From DATCJA01 sp963734635 (GTDB taxonomy: Bacteria > Acidobacteriota > Vicinamibacteria > Vicinamibacterales > UBA2999): a DNA stretch of 64,000 nt. Under the pieces are notes generated by a model. It was not told the origin of the DNA. It searched no databases and saw nothing but the letters and a program-made list of their open reading frames with translations. Both the position numbers and the translations under genes were made by a program. Numbering within the stretch: position 1 is the first letter of the stretch; the number at the start of each line of letters is the position of its first letter. Location: the NCBI GenBank assembly GCA_963734635.1, contig CAVTIA010000003.1, positions 1,240,001-1,304,000 of the forward strand, written 5' to 3'. Shown here piece by piece: positions 8,443-16,405 of the stretch.

Positions 8443-9511
8443 ATGCCCACAATCGCGCTCGTCGCGCCCGGTCCGATCGACGCGCGCACCGGCGGTTACA
8501 TCTACAACCGACGCCTCACGGAAGGACTTCGGCGGCAGGGTTGGGTTGTGAATACGATCCAGCTCGACGCGAGCTTCCCCTGCCCCACTGCAGCTGCCCT
8601 GCAACATGCCGCCCGCGCCGTTGCGGACATTCCCGACGAAACAATCACCCTCGTGGACAGTCTCGCGCTTGGCGCAATGCCGGAAGTGGTCACGCACGAG
8701 GCTCCTCGGCTCACGATCGTCGCGCTCGTGCATCAGCCTCTCGTCGCGGCCACTGGCTTCGATCCCGACACGCACGCACGCCTGGAAGATGGAGAGCGGC
8801 GCGCGCTCAGGGCGACGGCGCTCGTCGTAGTCACCGGTCGCGCTGCGCTCCCGTTCATCACGAGATATGGTGTTCCGCGAGGTCAGGTCGTCGTCGTGGA
8901 ACCGGGTACTGATAGGCCTGACATGCCTGGCCCCCTTGCTCGGTCCGATTCCCTCGAACTGCTTTGCGTCGGCACCGTGAACCAGGGAAAGGGACACGAG
9001 ACATTGATCGAGGCGCTCGCCTCGCTCCGCGACCTGCCGTGGCGATTGACCTGCGCGGGGAGCCTCACGCGTGACCCCGTAACGGCGCAGCGTGTTCGCG
9101 AAACTGTCGCAAGACTGCGACTGGAGGATCGGGTCTCTTTCGCTAGGCGAGCTCGATGGTCAGGCGCTTGAGGCGTGCTACGGCCGGGCGGACGTTTTTG
9201 TCCTCGCCACGCAACAGGAGACGTACGGGATGGCCGTCGCCGAAGCTGTAGCGCACGGCCTTCCGGTTGTGGCGACGATGGCGGGCGCGATTCCGGAACT
9301 GGTGGGCAACGACGCGGGCCTGCTGGTTCCCGTTGGAGACACGGAGGCGCTCGCCGAGTCTCTTGCGCGGGTGCTGAGCGACGCCGATCTTCGCGCGCGC
9401 CTTGCCGAGGGCGCACGGCTGCGTCGGAATCGGCTGCCGACATGGGACGAGGCATGCCGTCGAATGGCGAACGCACTCAATCGGCTGTGTCGCGCGAAGG
9501 CAGATGGATAA
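8443..9511 (+). CDS. GT4-family glycosyltransferase (one frameshift near 9143)
   Basis: The N-terminal part (8443 to about 9142) has a GT-B start, APGPIDARTGGYIYNRRL, with a glycine-rich acceptor loop, and VGTVNQGKGHETLIEAL in the donor domain. The C-terminal part continues in another frame to 9511 with VFVLATQQETYGMAVAEAVA, the EX7E donor-binding motif, and GLPVVAT. The two parts join at RVSF-LGELDG if one base near 9143 is removed, giving about 355 residues, normal for GT4. As written, the first frame stops at 9171. It probably glycosylates the product of this locus using a nucleotide sugar. It is 2 bp from the PTPS-like gene and overlaps the next gene by 8 bp, so it is part of one operon. 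Confidence 0.85.
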
Positions 9512-10385
9512 CACGCTTTCTCACTGGCTACGCCTGCGCGAGCCGGCGGATTTCGCGGCGCGCTCGGCCACACTGACGCAGGCAATCGCTGAAGCAATGC
9601 CCAGGGGCGCGCCAGTTTCGGTGCTGGATCTCGGGACGGGCACCGGCTCGAACGTGCGGTATCTGGCGGAGCATCTGCCTGCCGCTCAGCGTTGGCTTGC
9701 CGTTGATCGGGATCCCACTCTCCTCGCCGAACTCCCTCACCGCATGTCGTCATGGAGTGCAGCTCGTGGGTACGAGATGACGATGGAGCGCGGACGATGC
9801 GTCGTGCGCAGCGGGGATCTCGACTGTCAAATCGAGACGGAGCAGCGCGATCTCGACACGCTGGACGACGAGCGCCTTTTTGCGGGTCGCCACCTCGTGA
9901 CGGCATCGGCGTTGCTCGACCTCGTGTCGGAATCATGGCTGCTCGCCCTTGCCACTCACTGTCGTGCGGCTGGCACATGTGCACTCTTTGCGATTACCTA
10001 CAACGGCCGGTTTACGTGTGCTCCGACCGAGAGCGAGGACGACATGGTGCGCGAGCTGATGAACCGGCACCAGAGGACTGACAAGGGATTGGGCGGACCC
10101 GCCGCGGGACCTGACGCTGCACTGCGCGCGGAGCAGTGTTTCGCGGGTGTCGGGTACCGCGTCCGCCGCGAACCCAGCGACTGGACACTCGGGCCCGCGG
10201 AACACGACATGCAGCGGCTGCTGATCGACGGCTGGGCGCAGGCAGCGACAGAGATCTCTCCAGAACGCGCGGCAGTCATCGAACGCTGGCACGCCCGTCG
10301 CCTTGCGCACGTGGATGCGGGCCGTTCGCATATCGTGGTCGGACATGACGACCTCGCGGCATGGCCACCCGCCCCCCCGCGCTGA
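9504..10385 (+). CDS. class I SAM-dependent methyltransferase
   Basis: A 293-residue protein with SAM-binding motif I, VLDLGTGTGSNVRYLAEHLP, at about residues 39-58, followed by LAVDRDPTLL at the second strand (acidic motif II). The rest of the domain is divergent and the acceptor is unknown. The ATG at 9504 lies inside the end of the glycosyltransferase gene (8-bp overlap) and is preceded by GAAGG; the longer upstream frame is a shadow of the glycosyltransferase. A second methyltransferase gene starts 1 bp after its stop, which indicates translational coupling and a shared pathway. Confidence 0.88.
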   Translation: MDNTLSHWLRLREPADFAARSATLTQAIAEAMPRGAPVSVLDLGTGTGSNVRYLAEHLPAAQRWLAVDRDPTLLAELPHRMSSWSAARGYEMTMERGRCVVRSGDLDCQIETEQRDLDTLDDERLFAGRHLVTASALLDLVSESWLLALATHCRAAGTCALFAITYNGRFTCAPTESEDDMVRELMNRHQRTDKGLGGPAAGPDAALRAEQCFAGVGYRVRREPSDWTLGPAEHDMQRLLIDGWAQAATEISPERAAVIERWHARRLAHVDAGRSHIVVGHDDLAAWPPAPPR

Positions 10386-10386
10386 T

Positions 10387-11247
10387 ATGCCTACCTTCGA
10401 GACCGCGGAAATCCGCCGCTACTACGACCGGCATACGCGCTCGTTCGTCAGGTTCGGGCAAGGCGGTCATGACGGCGCCATTCATCGCGCGGTGTGGGGG
10501 CCTGGCGTCTCCACTCGGTCAGCGGCCTTTCACTATGTCGACGACCGCATTGCGGAGCTCACACTCTCGCTACCCCCGTCGTCGGGTACATCGCACCTTG
10601 TTGATCTCGGTTGCGGTATCGGGGCGAGCCTGTGTTACCTCGCCGAGAGGCTGCCGGTCCGCGCAACCGGAATCACGCTGAGTCCGGTACAGGCGCGATT
10701 GGCGAATGAACGCATTCACGAGGCGCGGCTGTCGGACCGCGTCACCTGCATTCAGGGCGACTACTGTGACATTCCCCCAAGCGTCGAGCGCGCCGACGTT
10801 GCGTACGCGATCGAGTCGTTCGTGCACGCTCCTGCGCCGCACCTTCTATTCGCCGCTTGCTCCCGGCTGATTCGACCGCAGGGCCTGCTGGTGATTTGTG
10901 ACGACTTCAGGCGCGCAGCGACGGACCAGGCTGCACGCGCGATTGGCCGGTTCCGGCGGGGATGGCACATCAACACACTGCTGTCCCGCGAGGAGCTGCG
11001 GAATATTGCGCAAGCGGCAGGATTCGAGCACGAGTGGACGCTCGACTTGTCGCACGCACTGGAGGTGCGTCGCACGCGTGACCGGGCGATCAGCGTGATC
11101 GCCGCGGTCGCCGATTGGATCCCCTTCGCGGCCGAGCGACTGGATTATCTGCTCGGCGGAGCTGCGCTGCAGGAGTGCCTGATGAACGGATGGATTGGCT
11201 ACGACCTTGCGGTGTTCCGAAAGCGCGAGGGCGATCCGCAGCGATGA
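10387..11247 (+). CDS. class I SAM-dependent methyltransferase (tocopherol/sterol-MT-like)
   Basis: A 286-residue methyltransferase. It begins with IRRYYDRHTRSF, the N-terminal pattern of the tocopherol/sterol and cyclopropane-synthase-like C- or O-methyltransferases. Motif I is HLVDLGCGIGASLCYLAERL, then GITLSPVQARLANER and a motif-II-like VAYAIESFVHA. ATG 10387 lies 1 bp after the previous stop. Because family members often methylate on carbon or a hydroxyl of a cyclic acceptor, it may decorate the same metabolite as the preceding methyltransferase; that is inference. It converges with the EEP-family gene, 4 bp between stops. Confidence 0.88.
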   Translation: MPTFETAEIRRYYDRHTRSFVRFGQGGHDGAIHRAVWGPGVSTRSAAFHYVDDRIAELTLSLPPSSGTSHLVDLGCGIGASLCYLAERLPVRATGITLSPVQARLANERIHEARLSDRVTCIQGDYCDIPPSVERADVAYAIESFVHAPAPHLLFAACSRLIRPQGLLVICDDFRRAATDQAARAIGRFRRGWHINTLLSREELRNIAQAAGFEHEWTLDLSHALEVRRTRDRAISVIAAVADWIPFAAERLDYLLGGAALQECLMNGWIGYDLAVFRKREGDPQR

Positions 11248-11251
11248 CGCA

Positions 11252-12161
11252 TCACCGCGATGCCTGCGGGAAGTGGCTGCCGGCGGCGCTCTTACGAAAC
11301 GTAGCGGACACGGGAAAGTGGTCGGACACTTCGCCACGGCCATCCAGGTTCGACACGTCGAGGACCTCCGCCGACTCCAATATCAAGCCGCTGGCCGGCT
11401 CATAGAACACGTAGTCGATGCGCGACAGGCGGCGACCCGGCCGTGTGGCACCCGACGCGACACCTGCCACGTGGCCATGCGCCGCAGCATCGGCCCATGC
11501 GTCGCGGTAGCGTGCCCTGACCGGTCCAAGCTCGACGGAGTCGGGCTGCGCATTGAAATCCCCCATCAGAATGCCAGCCCCCTGTTGTGCTGTCCACGGC
11601 AGCAGCACGCCGAGCTCCTGGATTCGATCGCGCTGGTTGTCACGATTCGCTGCGAGATGCGTGACGATGACCGGGACGTTGGGCATCGCCGCTGTACCGT
11701 ACTGCGAGCCCGACGCGTCCTTCGGATAATCGCACCGAGCTCGATGACAGGATCGGACCCGCCACAAAAATGGCCAGCCCTTCGGTGGCTACGTCAGACC
11801 CGCGGCCGCGCGCGAGGCAATCGCGATTGTCCGTGACCCACGCCTTCGCGTGGACATGTGTCCAGGGACGACCGGTCCGCTTCCGCAGGCCGTCCGCGAT
11901 GAGCGCCGGCTGGTCGTCGCAGTGGAAATCGGGGTGGTTCCTCATCGCCTCCTGAACACCGACGACGTCGGCACCGAGCCGCCTGATTGCGTCGATCGTG
12001 CGGTCGAGGTTGTAGTGGCCTTCCCGATCCGCTCCCTTGTGAATGTTGAATGTGGCAACCCGAAAGGTGGCTGGCGCGTCAGGCGCCGTGGAAACTCGGC
12101 TGCCGGAAGCGCCGGTCAGGGCGACGACCGAGACAACCAGCGCAGCGCCAATTCCTCGCAT
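11252..12161 (-). CDS. exported endonuclease/exonuclease/phosphatase (EEP) family protein (frameshift near 11720)
   Basis: The N-terminal part (from ATG 12161) has a signal peptide-like start (GIGAALVVSVVALTGASG) and the EEP opening FRVATFNIHKGAD with the metal-binding GVQEA Glu. In the other frame, from about 11720, the protein continues with VIVTHLAANRDNQ, the catalytic GDFNAQPDS, RIDYVF and the terminal SDHFPVSA, all diagnostic of the fold. Joined at DYPKDASGSQYG, it is about 300 residues. It hydrolyses a phosphodiester or phosphomonoester outside the cytoplasm. Whether it belongs to the metabolite locus or only interrupts it is unclear. It overlaps the tail of the reductase gene by 83 bp. 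Confidence 0.8.
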
Positions 12162-13140
12162 GGCTCAAATAATCTGTCGCACCGCCCCCGGCACTGCATT
12201 CTGAACCGCATCCGCCTGCAGGCTCAGATCGCAATCGAATAGTCACGTCACCGCCCATGCGGAAGACCCGATAGCCGGGACGGCGACAGTCGCGTAATCG
12301 AAGCTGCGGAGCGAGCCGCACCGTCGGCCGACCCTCGCCAATCAGGATGGGCGCAATCGCAATCTGCAGTCGGTCGAGAAGGTCGGCTTCGAGAAACCGC
12401 GACACGGTTACGCCGCCACCCTCGATGAACACGCGCGCGCAGCCGCGATCACGGAGCAAACGAAGTGCCTGCGCCGCCTCATCGCCAGGCGCACCCTCGT
12501 CGATAGCGGCGATCAAGGCGCAACCCATGTGGCTCTCTCCCGGCGCCACTCGCGATCGCGCGCAGACGTACAACGTTGGAACCGTCCCGTCCGTAAACAC
12601 GCCGAACGTCGGCGTCAACCGGCGTTTGGGATCGAACACCACGCGCAGCGGATTTGGTCCCGGCACATGTCGCGTGGTGAGCTGCGGATCGTCGGCGGCG
12701 ACGGTGCCAGCGCCCACGACGACTGCATCGCAGAGTGCGCGCATGCGATGCAGGTGCACGATGTTGTCGCCGCCGGTCACCGTCTGCGAGTCGCCGGATC
12801 GCGTCGCGATAAATCCATCGAGGCTCTGGCCGAGATGCCCAACGGTCAGTGGACGTGCCACCGTCCCGCTGCAGATCGGCAGGTACAGATTCAGCAACTC
12901 CGACCGCGCCCCGTCTGGCCGGAGGCGTGACTCCCACCCTGTTTGCGGACGCCACGCCAGCACGGCGCTGGAGCTGTCGGCCGGCAACCGCCGCAGCCCT
13001 TTCGCTTCGTCTTCCGCGAACACTTCGAGCTGATTGCCTCTGTCGAGGCTGTCGGCCAGCGCGCTTGCCGCACGAAGCAGACTCCAGGCTGCATCCAGGG
13101 CCGATTCATCTCGCAGCGCAGATGCTGTCGGGGAGGACAT
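12079..13140 (-). CDS. RibD C-terminal-type (dihydrofolate reductase-fold) reductase without deaminase domain
   Basis: Residues about 95-305 are a RibD_C domain: LTVGHLGQSLDGFIA, LHRMRALCDAVVVGAGTVA with DDPQLTTR, NPLRVVFD, VFIEGGGVTVSRFLEADLLD and IAPILIGEGRP. In riboflavin synthesis this domain uses NADPH to convert the ribosyl side chain of the GTP-derived pyrimidine to ribityl. No zinc-deaminase motif is present; the N-terminal 95 residues are of unknown function. Together with the GTP cyclohydrolase II at 3450 it could make a non-deaminated ribitylamino-pyrimidine. The last 45 or so codons run into the EEP gene and look non-native, so a frameshift near 12220, where another frame stops, is possible. 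An AAGG lies before the ATG. Confidence 0.88.
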   Translation of the reverse strand: MSSPTASALRDESALDAAWSLLRAASALADSLDRGNQLEVFAEDEAKGLRRLPADSSSAVLAWRPQTGWESRLRPDGARSELLNLYLPICSGTVARPLTVGHLGQSLDGFIATRSGDSQTVTGGDNIVHLHRMRALCDAVVVGAGTVAADDPQLTTRHVPGPNPLRVVFDPKRRLTPTFGVFTDGTVPTLYVCARSRVAPGESHMGCALIAAIDEGAPGDEAAQALRLLRDRGCARVFIEGGGVTVSRFLEADLLDRLQIAIAPILIGEGRPTVRLAPQLRLRDCRRPGYRVFRMGGDVTIRLRSEPAGGCGSECSAGGGATDYLSHARNWRCAGCLGRRPDRRFRQPSFHGA

Positions 13141-13335
13141 ATGGCCTTGTCACTTTGACACGGCAGCGTTGAAATGCCAAGACAGCGCGACCCGGCCACT
13201 CGGCTGCAGGTCTGGCGTGACGTGGGCTCATCTGGGCTAGAATCCGTCCCACTCGACTGAACCTCGGCACGGATCTCGGCCAAGAGAACTTCTGCCTCCA
13301 TACTGCGGTATCAGTGAACAAGAAGGATTGCTCCG

Positions 13336-14148
13336 ATGAATCCAAACAAGGCACTGTGGGAGAAGGGCGACTTCACGCGCATCGCGGAAACCATGCGAGA
13401 GAGCGGAGAAGCGCTCGTCAACGCAATCGGCATCATCAAAGGATTGAAAGTGCTGGATCTTGGATGCGGAGACGGAACGACGGCGTTGCCGGCAGCGAGG
13501 CTCGGCGCCGACGTGCTGGGGGTCGACATCGCGAAGAACCTCGTGGAGGCTGGGAACAAGCGCGCGCAGGCGGAGGGGCTCGCCAACTGCAGGTTTCAGG
13601 AAGGCGATGCGTCCAATCTGCACGAACTGACGGATCGAAGCTTCGACTTCGTCGTGAGCATCTTTGGCGCGATGTTCGCCCCCAAGCCCTTTGACGTGGC
13701 CAAAGAAATGGTGCGCGTCACGCGACCAGGGGGGCGCATCGTGATGGGGAACTGGATTCCCAACGATCCCACGTTGGTGGCGCAGATTCTGAAAATCAGC
13801 TCCGCATACTCCCCTCCGCCGCCGGAAGGCTTCATCAGCCCGATGACCTGGGGTATTGAGAGCAACGTGATCGAGCGGTTTGGCGGCGCCGGGATTCCAA
13901 AAGACAAAATCTCGTTCGTCAGAGATACGTACAGCTTCAACTATCCCCAGGCGCCATCCGAGTTCGTTGCCGCATTCCGGTGCTATTACGGACCCACCAT
14001 GAATGCCTTCGACGCAGCCGAACAGAACGGTCGCGCCACCGATTTGCAGCGGGAGCTGGAAGCACTGTTCAACAGCCAGAACAAGAGCCCGCGCAAGGAT
14101 GCCACGTCGATCCCGGCAACCTTCCTGCGCGTGACTGTCGAGGTGTGA
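13336..14148 (+). CDS. class I SAM-dependent methyltransferase (type 11)
   Basis: A 270-residue methyltransferase with LKVLDLGCGDGTTALPAARL (motif I), VLGVDIAKNLVEAGNKRA (motif II region), FQEGDAS, FDFVVSIFGAMFAP and RVTRPGGRIVMGNW. The C-terminal half is a lid region without a recognised specificity motif. It is transcribed divergently from the reductase gene across 195 bp that must hold both promoters. A HAD phosphatase gene follows with its putative start next to, or overlapping, this stop (GTGTGA), so the two genes are probably co-translated. The acceptor is unknown. Confidence 0.9.
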   Translation: MNPNKALWEKGDFTRIAETMRESGEALVNAIGIIKGLKVLDLGCGDGTTALPAARLGADVLGVDIAKNLVEAGNKRAQAEGLANCRFQEGDASNLHELTDRSFDFVVSIFGAMFAPKPFDVAKEMVRVTRPGGRIVMGNWIPNDPTLVAQILKISSAYSPPPPEGFISPMTWGIESNVIERFGGAGIPKDKISFVRDTYSFNYPQAPSEFVAAFRCYYGPTMNAFDAAEQNGRATDLQRELEALFNSQNKSPRKDATSIPATFLRVTVEV

Positions 14149-14162
14149 CAAGGGGTCCGGCG

Positions 14163-14912
14163 GTGGAGTTGCCTCACGCTGTCTTCGTTGATCTCGACGA
14201 CACGATTGTCGACGGCAGCGCCGTCGTGGACTGCTGGGAGGTCGCCTGCGAATGCTGTGGTCCCACAGTCGATTCGCAGACGGTGCTGGCAGAGATTCTT
14301 CGCCTGCGGGATTGGTTCTGGTCGGACCCTGAGCGGCACCGGGTAGGCCGACTCGATCTGCGGGCGGCGCGTCGACAGATCGCGGAGATGGCAATTACCA
14401 ACGTCGGCTGCGATGACCGCACGCTCGCCGCTCGAATCGCGGAACGGTACGACGAGTGTCGCGACAGGCGGACGGCGCTCTTTCCAGGCGCCGTCGACGT
14501 GTTGGCATGGTTGCGCGCAAACGGCTGCCAACTGGCACTCCTGACCAACGGCGCCACCGACGCTCAGCGCGAAAAGATCGAACGGTTTCGCCTGGCGCCG
14601 CTGTTCGATCTCATCCTGATCGAGGGAGAGCTCGGATTCGGCAAGCCCGACGAGCGAATCTATCGGCTTGCGCTGACCGAACTGGCTGCAACGCCGCGGC
14701 ACACCTGGATGATCGGAGACAATCTGGAGTTCGACGTCGGGCAACCTCAGAAGCTCGGCATCACCGGCATCTGGGTCAACGCAACCGGAGCGGGACTTCC
14801 AACCGACTGTGACATCTGCCCGGATCTCGTCATCAAGAGATTCGCGGAACTGAGGGAGTGTATACGGCTCCCACGATCGGGCGACCGCATGCCGGTGGAT
14901 TCAGAAGACTGA
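14163..14912 (+). CDS. HAD-superfamily hydrolase (YigB-like phosphatase)
   Basis: All four HAD motifs are visible: VFVDLDDTIVDGS (nucleophile and acid/base Asp), LLTNGA (Ser/Thr motif II), GKPDERIY (motif III Lys) and MIGDNLEFDV (motif IV acidic pair). A helical C1-type cap of about 80 residues lies between motifs I and II. Riboflavin-pathway phosphatases that act on ribitylamino-pyrimidine phosphates (for example YigB) are HAD proteins of this type, so a role in removing the 5'-phosphate of a GTP-derived intermediate is plausible here; that is inference from context. GTG 14163 has AAGGGG upstream. An alternative GTG at 14145 overlaps the methyltransferase stop. Convergent with the next gene. 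Confidence 0.88.
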   Translation: MELPHAVFVDLDDTIVDGSAVVDCWEVACECCGPTVDSQTVLAEILRLRDWFWSDPERHRVGRLDLRAARRQIAEMAITNVGCDDRTLAARIAERYDECRDRRTALFPGAVDVLAWLRANGCQLALLTNGATDAQREKIERFRLAPLFDLILIEGELGFGKPDERIYRLALTELAATPRHTWMIGDNLEFDVGQPQKLGITGIWVNATGAGLPTDCDICPDLVIKRFAELRECIRLPRSGDRMPVDSED

Positions 14913-14913
14913 G

Positions 14914-15864
14914 CTACCGTTTTGGGGCGTCGAGGAGCCGTATTTCCCAGCGGTCGAGACGTTGACTGGTGCCAGCAACGACGCGCCGAATCATTGTCAC
15001 TTCCCGCATCAGTCCTACCGTTCGGTCGAACACAAACGTCCCATCATCGTTCATGTCCATCCGTGGCACCTTCGCGAGCTCGCTCGGAGGGACCGGTTTT
15101 CCCGCCTGCTTGACCAGCGATTCAGTCACACGCAGCAGCGCTGTGCTGTCATATGTCGTCTCGGTGGCCAACGACACGGAGTTCGTTGTGATCGAATCCA
15201 TGCGGACGCGAAATATTCCCGGGATCGCCCCGCCGCCAAGCGGACTCGGCTGCTGGATCTCGATCTCCGCCACCTCGCCTGATGCCAGCGAAACCCCGTT
15301 CAGTCCGAAGTAGATTCCGGCCTCTCGCGTCGCCGATGAGATCAGGACCTCCGGGGAGAGCACCTGATTCATGAAGCTCACCATTGCCGTGCGCTCGTCC
15401 TCGGGAATGCTTGCCAACAGCTGCTGAACAATCGCATCCATCATCGATTTGAGCTTTGGCAGGACCTCGTCCTGGTTGGCGAGGCCCATCAGTTCACCGT
15501 CGGCGTTCAACGTCAGGCGGAAACGAAGGCCGCGGACGGCGGCGGCGGCGGCCATCAACACCGGATTCTGTGCGAGCTGCTGATTGTCCAATACGGTCTC
15601 GCCTGGCACCCAGTCGAGAACGTACCCATCGGCGCCGGCGGATATGACACGGACGCTGATCACCGTTCGGCTCGTGCTGTTCTGCTGAGGTTGAGCGGAA
15701 TTGTCACGAGTCCGAACGAGCGTCAGTCGAAATTCATCGCCGACGAGAAGTTGCGGCGCAATCGTGACGTCCTGCGCAAAAGCGAGATCCGGGGCGACGC
15801 TGAGCGTGACCGCCAGACACGCCACAGCTACCCCTCTGCCGGTCCTCGGCCTCCGCCGTTCCAT
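14914..15864 (-). CDS. exported protein of unknown function
   Basis: ATG 15864 is chosen because it starts a good signal peptide (RRRPRTGRGVAVACLAVTLSVAPDLAFAQ) and has GGCGAGG just upstream; the open frame extends 17 codons further. The mature protein, about 290 residues, is mostly predicted beta structure and has no catalytic motif I recognise. Repeated patterns (residues with LTLNADGEL, RVRMDSITTNSVSLATETTYDS and MDMNDDGTFVFDR) suggest a beta-sandwich-rich periplasmic or outer-membrane-associated protein. It is convergent with the HAD gene and not obviously part of that locus. Confidence 0.75.
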   Translation of the reverse strand: MERRRPRTGRGVAVACLAVTLSVAPDLAFAQDVTIAPQLLVGDEFRLTLVRTRDNSAQPQQNSTSRTVISVRVISAGADGYVLDWVPGETVLDNQQLAQNPVLMAAAAAVRGLRFRLTLNADGELMGLANQDEVLPKLKSMMDAIVQQLLASIPEDERTAMVSFMNQVLSPEVLISSATREAGIYFGLNGVSLASGEVAEIEIQQPSPLGGGAIPGIFRVRMDSITTNSVSLATETTYDSTALLRVTESLVKQAGKPVPPSELAKVPRMDMNDDGTFVFDRTVGLMREVTMIRRVVAGTSQRLDRWEIRLLDAPKR

Positions 15865-16405
15865 AGCCTCGCCTGTCGATGGATGGCAATTGCACGTGTA
15901 AATTCGGTTTTTCACGTACTCATTTTCGGGACGACCAGGGTGAGAATGCAGTGTTCAAACCGATAAATCCCGCGTGGGCGTTCTGAATGTCATGCTGGTC
16001 GCGGTCCAAGCACTGTCTCTGCCTCTGCTCGTCGGGCTGTGGGATTTCGCCGGGGTCGCCGGCTATGCGACGGGGCCGGTTGACGCGGTCCCTGTTTACC
16101 TCCACGTCGAAATCCTGGACGAGGTGTGCGGCAACCAGGATCCACGGGTGATCGACACCGGATGGGTACCGGCTCAATCGCCGGCCGGCGCCCAGTGGGC
16201 CTGGTTCTGGTCGCGAGGCTGCTGAACGGAATGCCCTCGCCTCAGCTCGTGAACAAGAACCGCGCAGTCAACAACACATCTGCAATTCGGTAGTCGGTAA
16301 TGGAATCAGATTCCGCGGCCATCGGCCACTTTCACGCCGGTACCACACTTGCGATGCGCGTCGCGACGTCCAGTTCGAAGCCACAGGCTGGACGGCCCCC
16401 ACTCG
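15865..16405. other. 541-bp intergenic region, no convincing gene
   Basis: A short plus-strand frame at 15974-16225 (83 codons) is hydrophobic at first but resembles nothing I know and has no ribosome-binding site. The minus-strand frame at 15920-16177 is its mirror. The region presumably holds the promoters of the exported-protein gene and of the CHASE kinase. I see no hairpin or direct repeat of note. Confidence 0.5.

Noticed and set aside
15974..16225. 83-codon hydrophobic frame before the CHASE kinase
   Set aside because: No Shine-Dalgarno, no recognisable family, and a mirror frame on the other strand; a real small membrane protein is possible but not supported.
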